Source: a bacterium
GTDB lineage: Bacteria > Bacillota_I > Bacilli_A > Izemoplasmatales > UBA1188
Length of the DNA: 38,339 nt
Assembly (NCBI GenBank): GCA_017960565.1
Contig: JAGCYY010000028.1
Coordinates: 1 to 38,339 of the forward strand
Direction: 5' to 3'
Shown here: positions 1-8,248 of the stretch, in pieces
Layout: each line of letters starts with the position of its first letter
Numbering within the stretch: position 1 is the stretch's first letter
Notes under the pieces: model-generated
The model's input: the letters and a program-made list of their open reading frames with translations, nothing else
Database searches by the model: none
Told to the model about the DNA's origin: nothing
Program-made: the position numbers and the translations under genes

Positions 1-45
1 AAAAAGAGCAATTACAGCGCATAAATTTCTAACTAATTTTTTCAT
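1..45 (-). CDS. Start of an exported protein (partial, 5' end only)
   Basis: Only the first 15 codons are in the window, reading MKKLVRNLCAVIALF. The gene continues past position 1. A Shine-Dalgarno AGGAGG lies at 60-55, nine bases before the ATG at 45, so the start is well supported. Two lysines followed by a hydrophobic stretch look like the N-region and start of the H-region of a signal peptide or lipoprotein signal. Nothing can be said about the mature protein. It is divergent from the DUF3267 gene at 182. Confidence 0.6.
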   Translation of the reverse strand, partial: MKKLVRNLCAVIALF

Positions 46-181
46 TTATAAAATCCTCCTCTTTTATACTCATAGATTATAAAACTAAAATCATTTTAAT
101 TCAAGATATAAAAGAAAATAAATTAAATGTTTATTCATTTTTTTATTTAAAACGTTTATAATAAAGAACAGTGGAGGTCAT

Positions 182-775
182 ATGAAGACAAAATATTATT
201 TTTCTGAATTGCCAGAAAACTATGAAGAAGTTTTTTCAATAGATGCAACAAAAAGAAAAACATCAATTCTTTTTACTGTATTTGCAGGAGTTATTACTGC
301 TGTACTTATCTTTTTGGTTTTACTCTATATTAAAAAACCTAGTGAAATTGAAACTAACGATATAATTGTTCCAGCTTTTTTAATCGCTCCATCAATGATT
401 ATATATATTATTTTGCATGAACTAACACATGGACTTTTTTACAAAATATTTACTCATGAAAAACTTAAATTTGGCTTTACTTTAACTGTTGCTTACTGTG
501 GAGTCCCAAATTTATATGTTAAAAAGTGGCCTAATTTTATTACTGTTATAGCCCCATTTGTCATATTTAATATTGTATTTTTAATTCCATTCTTTTTGAT
601 TGATTCGTATTTTTATAAGTTGTTATTTGGGATATTACTTTCTATTCATAATTCTGGATGTATTGGTGATTTAACAGTTGCATATCTTCTTCTATTTAGG
701 TTTAGAGATAAGGATTATCTTATAAATGATACTGGCCCTAAACAAACATTCTATAAAAAAGTGAGACTAGAATAA
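182..775 (+). CDS. DUF3267-type integral membrane zinc metalloprotease
   Basis: This 197-residue membrane protein has about four hydrophobic segments (near residues 30-50, 63-80, 118-142 and 145-172). The second carries HELTHG near residue 80, a match to the HExxH zinc site. An acidic residue in GCIGDL near residue 161 could be the third ligand. The size and the motif within a membrane helix fit the DUF3267 family of putative zincin peptidases; substrates of that family are not established. A GGAGGT ribosome site sits about 5 bases before the ATG, and a TATAAT lies at 157-162. The gene stands alone, and its 3' end faces the GH43 gene. The family call is good; the function is inferred from the motif only. 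Confidence 0.75.
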   Translation: MKTKYYFSELPENYEEVFSIDATKRKTSILFTVFAGVITAVLIFLVLLYIKKPSEIETNDIIVPAFLIAPSMIIYIILHELTHGLFYKIFTHEKLKFGFTLTVAYCGVPNLYVKKWPNFITVIAPFVIFNIVFLIPFFLIDSYFYKLLFGILLSIHNSGCIGDLTVAYLLLFRFRDKDYLINDTGPKQTFYKKVRLE

Positions 776-800
776 TCTAATCTCACTTTTGTTTTATCTA

Positions 801-2228
801 TTAGAATTTAATAAATCCAAAATCTAGTTTACCAGTTCCGTTATATGTGAAATATAATGCTTGTTTGCCATCTTTTATATTTAATTCTGATGTAAAATCT
901 TGATAATCTTGAGAATCAACATCAATCTTGATAGTAGATACTACATTCCCATCTAATGAATCTTTGACAATCATTTCGCCATTAGCTTTTCCTCTTACTG
1001 AAACAGTTATTGATTTATTAGAATCAAAATTGAAATATTTAAAACCACAAGTTGCGCCATCACAGAAGTTAGCGATGTATTGATCACCATTTTCTTCTCT
1101 ATCTTCTCCTGTTTGAGTGAAATATGGGTGATTTCCAGCTGGGGTTTTAGCAGTATAGAACTTAACACCGTCTTTGCTAAATAAGTGACAAGCAATTCTT
1201 GCTTCATATGTGCCTTTAGCTTCAAGCGGTCCACCATTTAAACCACAAGATGTTACTTCTGCTTGTGTGAATGTTCCATCAGGATTTAGAGCGATTTCTT
1301 CAGCACATGCTTGTCTTGAATGACAGTGCCTATTTGTTTGTCTATGATAGAAAACATAATATTTGCCATTGATACATTCAACACTTCCATGAGTGTTTCC
1401 AAGATAATTTAATGGTTTACTAGAGATACCAACATCACCGATTGAAACTAATGTTCCACCATATTTGAATTCACCAAGAGGTGAATCGCCTATTGCATAA
1501 CATAGTTCATGTCCAAGAACACTTGAATAGATAAAATAATATTTACCATTGAATTTTCTCATTGAAGATGCTTCAAAGAATTCATGTCCTTCATATCCTG
1601 TGCCACTTGAATGGTGTTGCGATTTAGCGATATGAGCAAGTGGTAATTTTACAGTGAGCATATCATCTTCAAGTTCACAGCCCATTGCGCCATTAGAGTT
1701 TACTGGTCTAAATCTAGTAAATGGGTTTGGTCCTTTAGGTGCAAAGCCTGTATAAAGATAGATTTTACCATCGTCATCTCTAAATACACCTGGATCAAAT
1801 TGATGGAAATCTTTTTCGTGATTTCTACCAAGAACTGTTCCATCTGGATATTTTACATGTCCATAATATTCGTATTTGCCAGCTGGAGTGTCGCATACTG
1901 CAACACCGATTACGCCTTGACTTCCCTTAAAATAATATAGATAATATCTTCCATCTTTTCCTTTTACAACATCAGGTGCATAGAGTTGTTTTAAAAGGAG
2001 TGGAGTATATCTCATATCATCTTTTTTTCTCCAAATTACACCTTCATATCTCCAGTTTGATAAATCATCAACTGGTGCTGAATATGAGATGTAATCATTC
2101 ATACAGAAATATTTTCCGTTGAATTTGTCGTGAGAACCATAAATATATACTCTACCATCAAATACATGTGGTTCTCCATCTGGAATGTATTCATAACTTG
2201 GTAAGTATGGATTAAAAACTTTTGCCAT
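801..2228 (-). CDS. Glycoside hydrolase family 43 (beta-xylosidase/arabinofuranosidase type)
   Basis: The protein has 475 residues and no signal peptide, so it probably acts on imported oligosaccharides. The N-terminal part looks like the five-bladed propeller of GH43. Asp17 (IPDGEP) is the likely general base, Asp145 (FDPGVFRD) the pKa-modulating Asp, and Glu219 (FFEASSMRK) the general acid. Residues from about 390 to the end read as a beta-sandwich, like the CBM6-type domain often attached to GH43. Substrate specificity (xylo- or arabino-oligosaccharides) cannot be told from sequence. The start has GGGGAG about 8 bases upstream. A TATAAT at 2276-2271 suggests its own promoter, downstream of the hairpin that ends the preceding NUDIX gene. 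Other glycosidases lie at 17032, 33859 and 36030. Confidence 0.85.
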   Translation of the reverse strand: MAKVFNPYLPSYEYIPDGEPHVFDGRVYIYGSHDKFNGKYFCMNDYISYSAPVDDLSNWRYEGVIWRKKDDMRYTPLLLKQLYAPDVVKGKDGRYYLYYFKGSQGVIGVAVCDTPAGKYEYYGHVKYPDGTVLGRNHEKDFHQFDPGVFRDDDGKIYLYTGFAPKGPNPFTRFRPVNSNGAMGCELEDDMLTVKLPLAHIAKSQHHSSGTGYEGHEFFEASSMRKFNGKYYFIYSSVLGHELCYAIGDSPLGEFKYGGTLVSIGDVGISSKPLNYLGNTHGSVECINGKYYVFYHRQTNRHCHSRQACAEEIALNPDGTFTQAEVTSCGLNGGPLEAKGTYEARIACHLFSKDGVKFYTAKTPAGNHPYFTQTGEDREENGDQYIANFCDGATCGFKYFNFDSNKSITVSVRGKANGEMIVKDSLDGNVVSTIKIDVDSQDYQDFTSELNIKDGKQALYFTYNGTGKLDFGFIKF

Positions 2229-2298
2229 TTTATTCTCCCCTTCTTAAATAAAAATTTTTAACTACTATTTATTATATCATTTTTTAATTGCCATTTAT

Positions 2299-2335
2299 AA
2301 AAAATTGTGATTTTGTCGAAAAATCACAATTTTTT
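2299..2335. terminator. Perfect 16-bp hairpin terminator
   Basis: Arms 2299-2314 and 2320-2335 are exact reverse complements around a 5-base loop, with A-rich and U-rich stem ends. It overlaps the last codons of the NUDIX gene, whose stop codon lies within the right arm. It separates that gene from the GH43 promoter. Confidence 0.75.
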
Positions 2336-2752
2336 GTCTTTATTTAGATAGTTTTTTAAGCGCTCAACGATTATTTTATCAGCATAAGCAAGGTTGATGG
2401 AATCAGCATCATCTATTCTTATCCATCTTTTTGATTTATGCTCAGTGAGAGTTAAAGAACCAGATGTGAGTTCAACAAAATAAGCATTTAAATTTATGGT
2501 CATCTCTCTATTGATTTTTGTCTTAGTATATGTATGAACGACACTTGTGAAATAAGATTTAATGCGAATTTCTGACTGTAGTTCTTCTTTTATTTCTCTT
2601 TTTAGTGCTTCTTCTTTGGTTTCAAGAGCTTCTACCTTGCCACCAGGAAATTCAAAAAGTCTCGAAAAAGACATATTATCGCCTCTTTCAAATACTAAAA
2701 ATTCACCTTTATCATTTAAGAATATAGCACACACGACTTCTATAATATCCAT
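2324..2752 (-). CDS. NUDIX hydrolase, MutT-like
   Basis: This is a 142-residue single-domain NUDIX protein. The NUDIX box is complete: Gly38, five residues, Glu44, seven residues, Arg52-Glu53, then Glu56-Glu57, preceded by EFPGG. The family hydrolyses a nucleoside diphosphate linked to X with Mg2+. The N-terminal VVCAIFLNDKGEFLVFERG resembles MutT-like oxidised-dNTP or CTP pyrophosphatases, but the substrate is not certain. It starts four bases after the stop of the PlsC-like gene with only a weak AGGG upstream, which suggests translational coupling. Its 3' end lies inside a terminator hairpin. Confidence 0.85.
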   Translation of the reverse strand: MDIIEVVCAIFLNDKGEFLVFERGDNMSFSRLFEFPGGKVEALETKEEALKREIKEELQSEIRIKSYFTSVVHTYTKTKINREMTINLNAYFVELTSGSLTLTEHKSKRWIRIDDADSINLAYADKIIVERLKNYLNKDKKL

Positions 2753-2756
2753 AAAA

Positions 2757-3977
2757 TTAAAGCCCTAGGAATTCACCTTCACAAGATGTGCCATTTTTAA
2801 TGTTTTTGATGTGATGAACTAGTTGAACATATTTTAATGAACAAAATCTAACTCTGCCTTGTAGCTGATAAAGGTATTCTTCTACATAGAAATTAGCTTT
2901 ATTTTTGAGGACAACACACGATTCTCGGATTGAATCGATAGGTATTACAGTCTTTTTGTGCTGTCCTTCTATTATGATTTCTTTATTTGTCATCATCAAA
3001 TGACCTTTTTTGATGATAGGTTTTCTTTTTCTAAATCTTACAACACTATAGAGTGTTACACCATAGTCTTCATATATTATCTTATCACTTAAAAATGGAT
3101 CAAATGATTCAATTTTTCTTCTTTGAATATTGTACCATTCATCTACTGTATTAATGTTTCTTTCACCATTTATTAGTGTGAATGTCATATCGTGATTGTA
3201 TTTTAATTCATAGCCACATTTGAAACAAAATACTTTGTCGATGTGAGAATTGATTGTCTCGAATGAATCACAGTTAGGGCAATAATAAAGAGCACGTTCT
3301 ACATATTCAGCAATTTTTTTATTCTTTTTGCCGATTGAATATGTGTATGGAGATACAGTTAGATATTCGATGATTTTGTCATATAATTCATCTGTCGAAA
3401 GTGATAATACTTCATCTTTTTCAATTACATTTCGTAATGTGCAGTGAACTTCACCTTTACGATGTTTATAGCCCCATCTTGGATCAACGGCAAAACCACC
3501 TTCCATATTGTAGACGATGATTGGGACTTTAGCTACTTTTGCGAGCTTTGCGATCGATTTATCAACATTAGAAAGCGTGCCTGTATATGATCTATTGCCT
3601 TCAGGAAATAGCGCAACTTTATAGCCTTCTTTTAATACTTTTAGGATAGTTTTTACACATTTAATATCAGAAACTGATTTAGATTTTGGAATAGGATTAA
3701 AAAATGTTTTTAAAAACCAACCTGCAAGTTTCTTGTTGAAGAGGTCGTCTGATGCCACAAGATAGATAACTTCTTTTGCGGCTAATTCTAGATTTATAGG
3801 GTCATATGTGGTTAAATGATTTGAGATAATGAGAGCTGGTCCATCGATAGTTTTAGATTCTTTATCAAGAGTAAATCCATCTTTCATTTTTGCAAACCAT
3901 TTTACTGGATTATAAAAAAATTTAAAGAATCTATCATGTCTTTTATGATGCCAACTTTCAGTTGTTTTTTTATTCAT
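2757..3977 (-). CDS. PlsC-like acyltransferase with C-terminal zinc ribbon and PH-like region
   Basis: The N-terminal 210 residues carry the lysophospholipid acyltransferase signature: His54-x4-Asp59 (NHLTTYD) and FPEG at 124-127. This suggests acylation of 1-acylglycerol-3-phosphate or a related lipid at the membrane. At 406 residues it is much longer than a usual PlsC (about 200-250). The extra part has a four-Cys zinc ribbon (Cys233, 236, 251, 254). It is followed by about 110 residues ending in a PH/GRAM-like stretch (TNKEIIIEG, then VIPIDSIRES). An AAGGA lies about 9 bases before the ATG. MscS lies upstream (43 bases) and NUDIX downstream (4 bases). The acyltransferase call is firm; the role of the extra domains is unknown. 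Confidence 0.8.
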   Translation of the reverse strand: MNKKTTESWHHKRHDRFFKFFYNPVKWFAKMKDGFTLDKESKTIDGPALIISNHLTTYDPINLELAAKEVIYLVASDDLFNKKLAGWFLKTFFNPIPKSKSVSDIKCVKTILKVLKEGYKVALFPEGNRSYTGTLSNVDKSIAKLAKVAKVPIIVYNMEGGFAVDPRWGYKHRKGEVHCTLRNVIEKDEVLSLSTDELYDKIIEYLTVSPYTYSIGKKNKKIAEYVERALYYCPNCDSFETINSHIDKVFCFKCGYELKYNHDMTFTLINGERNINTVDEWYNIQRRKIESFDPFLSDKIIYEDYGVTLYSVVRFRKRKPIIKKGHLMMTNKEIIIEGQHKKTVIPIDSIRESCVVLKNKANFYVEEYLYQLQGRVRFCSLKYVQLVHHIKNIKNGTSCEGEFLGL

Positions 3978-4020
3978 AGGAATTATCCTTTAATAGATAT
4001 TTTAGTAGTTTTACTAGTAA

Positions 4021-4890
4021 TTATTGAATAACTTTGATTTCTTTGCTTGATGGAATATTGATGTTATTTTCTCTAAATGCTAGTAAGATTCTTTCATGAA
4101 GTCCATTATATACATCCCAGTATTTGTCGTTGTCAGTCCAACATTTAATGACAAAACTAACTGAGAAATCACCTAGTTCATTCACATGAACTTGAGGCAT
4201 TTTATCTTGACTGATTCTTTCATCGCTATTTAAAAGATTTAGAAGCACATTTTTAACAAGTTCTACATCAGAATCATAAGCAACGTTTACAGTATAAGTT
4301 ATTCTTCTTTGGCTTTCTTTAGTATAGTTAGTTAGATTTGATTTAACAACATTGCTGTTTGGAACAAATATTACTTGTCCATTTACAGTTCTTAAAGATG
4401 TGTACATTAGTGCAACATTGACAACTGTTCCTTCTACTTGGCCGAATGAATTTGATATTTGAATATAGTCATCAGTTTTGAAATTTTTTTGGTTGAGAAT
4501 GATAAGTCCAGCAGCAAATGATCCTATAACATCTTGTAATGCTAGACCTAGAGCGACAGTGATTGCTGATAAAACTCCAGCAAATGATGTCATATCAATA
4601 CCGAGAATTGAAATTACTAGGAATGCTACAAAAACCCATAATAATGCTTTAATAACTGATACGATAAATGATTTAGCGCTTCTATCGATGTTATTGGTCT
4701 TTTTAAGGCCCATAGCTCTACGTAGGAATAGCACAATCAACTTGATTACAACCCACGCAACAACTATTAAAACAATAGAAAATAGTATCTTTTCTAAGTT
4801 AGATAGCTGTCCTTCTTCGTTGTGAGTAAAGAATGAACCGATAGATTCAAATATTTTTCTAAACCAATCTCCAATTTCTGATAAAAACAT
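4021..4890 (-). CDS. Small-conductance mechanosensitive channel, MscS family
   Basis: The 289-residue protein has hydrophobic segments near 33-52, 73-97 and 100-125. The last is the Gly/Ala-rich pore helix (FAGVLSAITVALGLALQDVIGSFAAG), typical of MscS TM3. It continues into the beta domain (DYIQISNSFGQVEGTVVNVALMYTSLRTVNGQVIFVPNS). This size is standard for MscS, which opens under membrane tension to release solutes on osmotic downshock. TATAAT at about 4932 and an AAAGG before the ATG give it a leader of about 40 bases. It is probably first in an operon with the PlsC-like and NUDIX genes. Confidence 0.9.
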   Translation of the reverse strand: MFLSEIGDWFRKIFESIGSFFTHNEEGQLSNLEKILFSIVLIVVAWVVIKLIVLFLRRAMGLKKTNNIDRSAKSFIVSVIKALLWVFVAFLVISILGIDMTSFAGVLSAITVALGLALQDVIGSFAAGLIILNQKNFKTDDYIQISNSFGQVEGTVVNVALMYTSLRTVNGQVIFVPNSNVVKSNLTNYTKESQRRITYTVNVAYDSDVELVKNVLLNLLNSDERISQDKMPQVHVNELGDFSVSFVIKCWTDNDKYWDVYNGLHERILLAFRENNINIPSSKEIKVIQ

Positions 4891-4987
4891 GACCTTTGTA
4901 CCTCTCTTTTTGTATACTGCATCTAAGTTATATTATAATAATTTTATTATAAAATCAATAAATCTATTTTAACATCATAAAAAAAGC

Positions 4988-5020
4988 ATATTAAAAGCGG
5001 GAATAACCCGCTCATAATAT
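4988..5020 (-). terminator. Intrinsic terminator of the 5041-6723 operon
   Basis: On the minus strand AGCGGG and CCCGCT (4996-5001 with 5007-5012) pair around a five-base loop. Six more base pairs (4988-4993 with 5015-5020) extend the stem across a 2x2 internal loop. A run of seven T on the minus strand follows at 4985-4979. Confidence 0.8.
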
Positions 5021-5040
5021 TCTTGAGTTTTCTTTTTTAA

Positions 5041-5478
5041 TTACTTCTTAAAAGATAAAAAAGTGTAACCACAGAAAGCAAATGCACTAAGTATTGCGAA
5101 GATTCCTGAGAAAATTGCACCAACACCTAGATTGACATTGTATTTTGATGCTGTGAAGAAGAATAGGATACCTGCAGTTAAAGCGAGTGCTCCAAGTCCA
5201 GCTGCACATAGATGCCCAAATTTAAACTTGAAGTTTAATAATTTGAATAATACGAGTGCTAAAGATCCAGCTAATGCAAGTATTACGAAGATGAATGCAG
5301 TAACTACTACGCCAGATCCATTAGATAATGCATCATATACACTTCCCCAAACAATTTTTGCATTTCCAGCTTTAGAAAAACCTGCTGCACCGACCATTGC
5401 GATTAGTACTACACCGCTAAATAGGAATGCTGCACATAAGCAAATAAGACTTAAGTCTAGTGATTGTTTTTTTGACAT
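5041..5478 (-). CDS. Four-helix membrane protein of unknown function
   Basis: This 145-residue protein is almost entirely hydrophobic, with four predicted helices near residues 10-33, 57-82, 88-110 and 117-142. The loops are short and the C-terminus (SFKK) is basic. Gly, Ala and Ser are frequent. I recognise no family motif. It starts 21 bases after the stop of the COG0523 gene with a good AAGGAG site and is followed by a terminator, so the two are very likely co-transcribed. That pairing could hint at a metal-related role, but nothing in the protein itself (no His or Cys clusters) shows this. Confidence 0.65.
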   Translation of the reverse strand: MSKKQSLDLSLICLCAAFLFSGVVLIAMVGAAGFSKAGNAKIVWGSVYDALSNGSGVVVTAFIFVILALAGSLALVLFKLLNFKFKFGHLCAAGLGALALTAGILFFFTASKYNVNLGVGAIFSGIFAILSAFAFCGYTFLSFKK

Positions 5479-5499
5479 TTTTTTCTCCTTTTATTTTTA

Positions 5500-6723
5500 T
5501 TAGATTTCATCTAATTCTTTCTTGATTTGTTTTTTATCTAAATCTTGACCAATAAAGACAAGTTTGATCATTCTATCACCATAATCAGTATCCCAGTCAT
5601 GTTTAAATTGTGGATCTGTCTTGAGATAGTATTCTATCTGTCTCTTAGTTAAGGTAGCGGCATACCATTTGCCTGTATTAGATAGATATTTTTGCGTTCC
5701 AGCTTGTTCGTAGATGTACACATCATCTGGTTCAGTTGTGAAATATACAATACCTTTTGTTCTAATTACTTTCCTACCGAAATCTGTTTCAGCCCAATCA
5801 GTAAATGAATCTTTGTCAAATGCTTTTCTACGATAATATACATATGTTGATATGCCATATTCTTCTGCAGTTCCTTCATCATCATTCTCGCCTATACCAT
5901 GTTCATGATGGTGGTGATGGTGATGATGGTGTTCTTCGTGGTCGACATCATCGTCATCATCGTCGTCATCGTCGATAATTTCATTGTCTCTATTTTCAAA
6001 TTCTTGAATCCAACCAGCTGATTTAGAAGCTTTTTCAAAATCAAATAGGTTTGTATCTAACATTTCACTTAAATCAACAACGCACCTTTCACATTCGATG
6101 ATTTTAGCACTTGGTTGGATTGTCTTAATAACTTTCTTTATCATACCAAGTTCATCTTTGGTTACATCTTGTGATTTATTTAATAAAATAACATCGCAAA
6201 ATTCAATTTGTTGGATGACAAGATTTTCGATATCTTCTTCTCCTCTTTTGACATCTTTTAAAGATTCGCCACAAGAGAATTCATCCTTTAATCTAACTGC
6301 ATCCACAACCGATACTATCGCATCAAGTTTGCATAATTTTCCATAACCTTGTTTTAAGAGTTCTTCTTCCATATATGTTAAAGTTTGAGCGATTGGAACT
6401 GGTTCACAGATGCCAGATGCTTCAATTAGAATATGATCAAATCTTCTTTCATTAATCAAAGATGCGACTTGTTCCATTAGATCTTTTTTGAGTGTGCAAC
6501 AAATACAGCCATTTTGCAAAGCTACTAAGTTTTCATCTTTGCCACTTACTATGCCACCTTTTTCTATTAGATCAGCATCTATGTTGACTTCGCCTATATC
6601 ATTTACGATAACGGCCATTTTATAGCCTTGAGCATTTTTTAATAGATAATTGATTAATGTAGTTTTGCCACTTCCAAGATAACCGGTGATGAGTGTAATC
6701 GGAATTGTTTTATATTTTGCCAT
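5500..6723 (-). CDS. COG0523 (CobW/P47K) G3E-family GTPase, metal chaperone
   Basis: The 407-residue protein has a Walker A GYLGSGKT (14-21), the metal-binding CxCC motif (Cys73, 75, 76) typical of COG0523, and a C-terminal CobW_C-like domain from about residue 295. Between them lies a low-complexity linker of nine Asp (251-259) and nine His (265-273), a form often seen in zinc or nickel insertases of this family. The base-specificity motif reads NKSQ (182-185) rather than the usual NKxD. The start has an AGGAG site. Members deliver Zn, Co or Ni to client enzymes; the metal here is not known, though the His tract favours Zn or Ni storage. It leads a two-gene operon with the membrane protein at 5041. 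Confidence 0.85.
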   Translation of the reverse strand: MAKYKTIPITLITGYLGSGKTTLINYLLKNAQGYKMAVIVNDIGEVNIDADLIEKGGIVSGKDENLVALQNGCICCTLKKDLMEQVASLINERRFDHILIEASGICEPVPIAQTLTYMEEELLKQGYGKLCKLDAIVSVVDAVRLKDEFSCGESLKDVKRGEEDIENLVIQQIEFCDVILLNKSQDVTKDELGMIKKVIKTIQPSAKIIECERCVVDLSEMLDTNLFDFEKASKSAGWIQEFENRDNEIIDDDDDDDDDVDHEEHHHHHHHHHEHGIGENDDEGTAEEYGISTYVYYRRKAFDKDSFTDWAETDFGRKVIRTKGIVYFTTEPDDVYIYEQAGTQKYLSNTGKWYAATLTKRQIEYYLKTDPQFKHDWDTDYGDRMIKLVFIGQDLDKKQIKKELDEI

Positions 6724-6736
6724 AGTGTATTTCTCC

Positions 6737-6759
6737 TAAAGAATCTTTAATATTCTTTA
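6737..6759 (-). promoter_or_regulatory. Inverted repeat over the COG0523 promoter and ribosome site
   Basis: TAAAGAAT and ATTCTTTA (8-bp arms, 7-base spacer) lie just before the AGGAG of the COG0523 gene. On the minus strand a weak TTGATG-N17-AAGAAT promoter can be drawn whose -10 falls within the repeat, so it could be an operator. It does not match the usual Zur box. The promoter assignment is tentative. Confidence 0.35.
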
Positions 6760-6854
6760 ACAATAATAATTTTACATCAAAAATGTTAATTTTGAACATA
6801 TAATAAAAATAATAATTATAGTTATGAGTGTATAATAAAATTAGGAGGCAAAAA

Positions 6855-7685
6855 ATGCTTAATATAGGATGCCACGTATCTAGTTCAAATGGATATACAC
6901 AAATGATTAAAGATACTTTATATATAGATGGGAATACACTTCAATGGTTTTCAAGAAATCCTAAAAGTGGACAAGCAAAAGAAGTTGATTTAACTGATTT
7001 GGAAGAATTTAATAAGAAAAGGGTTGAATATGGTTTTGTGAACATCATCTGTCATGCTCCATATTCACTTAATCTTTCTAGTGACAAAGAAAAAAATAGA
7101 GATTTCGCAAGAGAAATATTTAAAAGCGATTTAGAATTATTAGAAAAGATTCCAAATTCTTATTATAATTTTCATCCAGGGAATCATATGAATCAAGGTA
7201 TTGAAGTTGCGATAGATAAGATTATAGAGATTCTCAACGAGGTGATTTTTGAAAATCAAAAGACAATAATTCTTCTTGAGACAATGGCCGGAAAAGGCAC
7301 AGAAGTTGGTTCTTGTTTTTCTGAACTTAAAAATATCATAGATAAGATTAAATATAAAGACAAAATCGGTGTATGTTTAGACACGTGCCACGTTTCTGAT
7401 GCTGGATACGACATCATTAGTGATCTTGATAGTGTACTTGATGAATTTGATAAAATAATTGGTTTAGATAGATTAAAAGCGATTCATCTTAATGATTCAA
7501 TGAATCCTATGGGGTCTCATAAAGACAGACATGAAAAAATAGGCAAAGGCTATATAGGAATAGATGCAATCAATAAAATAATTAATAATCCAAGACTTAA
7601 AAATCTACCATTTATTCTTGAAACCCCAAATGATCTTGAAGGGTATAAAGAGGAAATAAAATTATTGAGAGGTCTCAGTAAATAA
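6855..7685 (+). CDS. nfo: Endonuclease IV (AP endonuclease)
   Basis: The 276-residue protein is a complete Nfo-type zinc-dependent apurinic/apyrimidinic endonuclease of base-excision repair. Family signatures are present in order: GCHVSSSNGY at the N-terminus, the FHPGNH region, LLETMAGKGTEVG, GVCLDTCHVSDAGYD, and HLNDS with GSHKDRHEKIGKGYIG near the C-terminus. They supply the His, Asp and Glu ligands of the tri-zinc site. I chose the ATG at 6855, six bases after AGGAGG (6843-6848). The in-frame GTG at 6828 would add nine residues, but its following bases form a TATAAT and lack a ribosome site. Divergent from the COG0523 gene and closed by a hairpin terminator. Confidence 0.93.
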   Translation: MLNIGCHVSSSNGYTQMIKDTLYIDGNTLQWFSRNPKSGQAKEVDLTDLEEFNKKRVEYGFVNIICHAPYSLNLSSDKEKNRDFAREIFKSDLELLEKIPNSYYNFHPGNHMNQGIEVAIDKIIEILNEVIFENQKTIILLETMAGKGTEVGSCFSELKNIIDKIKYKDKIGVCLDTCHVSDAGYDIISDLDSVLDEFDKIIGLDRLKAIHLNDSMNPMGSHKDRHEKIGKGYIGIDAINKIINNPRLKNLPFILETPNDLEGYKEEIKLLRGLSK

Positions 7686-7713
7686 AAAGGAAAACGTTTG
7701 CATTTTCCTTTTT
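7684..7713. terminator. Bidirectional terminator between nfo and the ybaK-like gene
   Basis: AAAAAGGAAAA (7684-7694) pairs perfectly with TTTTCCTTTTT (7703-7713) around an 8-base loop. It lies between convergent genes and has U-runs in both directions. Confidence 0.8.
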
Positions 7714-7716
7714 ATT

Positions 7717-8178
7717 TTAAATTAAATCACCTACCTTAATATCGAGAAGCTTTATAAGGTCTTTTGTATCAATTTCGATTTGAAGACCAACTCTACCACC
7801 TGATACAAAAATAGTATCAAATAGAATCGCAGTATCGTTTAAAAATGTTTTAAACTTCTTCTTCATCCCGATGGGGCTACAACCTCCGTGAATATATCCA
7901 GTGAGTGGTAAAAGTTCTTTTTGTTTGATCATTGATATATTTTTAACATTAGCTATCTTTGCACACTTTTTAAGATCTAATGATTCATCTACAGGAATAA
8001 TATAAACAAAATATTCTTTTGTGTTAGATATAGTAACTAATGTCTTAAATACTTGATCACAATTTTCTTGCAATAAATTCACAATGTCACTACCATTCGT
8101 AACGCTAGAATCATATTCTTTATATTTATAATTTATTTTTGCTTGATCTAATATTCTTAACGCATTTGTCTTATCCAT
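7717..8178 (-). CDS. ybaK: YbaK/EbsC-family Cys-tRNA(Pro)/aminoacyl-tRNA deacylase
   Basis: The protein is a free-standing INS-like editing domain. The order KTNALRILD, FKTLV, a conserved lysine in KKFKTFLND, and TGYIHGGCSPIGMKKK matches YbaK proteins, which hydrolyse Cys-tRNA(Pro) made by prolyl-tRNA synthetase. I place the start at the ATG 8178 (MDKTNALRIL, 153 residues) because family members begin there; a GTG at 8199 would add seven residues. The ribosome site is weak (AGGT about 8 bases upstream). Cytoplasmic, apparently a single gene convergent with nfo. The exact tRNA substrate is not visible. Confidence 0.85.
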   Translation of the reverse strand: MDKTNALRILDQAKINYKYKEYDSSVTNGSDIVNLLQENCDQVFKTLVTISNTKEYFVYIIPVDESLDLKKCAKIANVKNISMIKQKELLPLTGYIHGGCSPIGMKKKFKTFLNDTAILFDTIFVSGGRVGLQIEIDTKDLIKLLDIKVGDLI

Positions 8179-8223
8179 AAATATACCTATAATGCACACG
8201 TTTTAACATATTTTATACAAAAA

Positions 8224-8244
8224 AAGAAACATTAAAAGTTTCTT
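8224..8244 (-). terminator. Terminator after the walJ-kinase operon
   Basis: AAGAAAC (8224-8230) and GTTTCTT (8238-8244) form a hairpin. On the minus strand the T-run (8225-8220) follows directly after the stem. Confidence 0.7.
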
Positions 8245-8248
8245 ATTT

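Noticed and set aside
144..162. AAAACGTTTATA near the DUF3267 promoter as a cre site.
   Set aside because: Only the centre fits the consensus, and a link to sugar control is not supported by the gene.
5132..5503. 123-residue plus-strand frame opposite the four-helix protein.
   Set aside because: No ribosome site, biased composition, and it mirrors a better-supported gene with operon context.
6828..6854. GTG start extending endonuclease IV by nine residues.
   Set aside because: The extension codons contain a TATAAT and the ribosome site for the ATG at 6855, and Nfo proteins begin at the later Met.
7684..7713. AAAACGTTTGCA as a catabolite repression (cre) site.
   Set aside because: It lies at the loop of a terminator between convergent genes, not near a promoter, and matches cre only partly.
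8179..8199. GTG start and leaderless promoter for the ybaK-like gene.
   Set aside because: Family members begin at MDKTNA, and no TATAAT stands at the six-base distance seen for walJ and yigZ.
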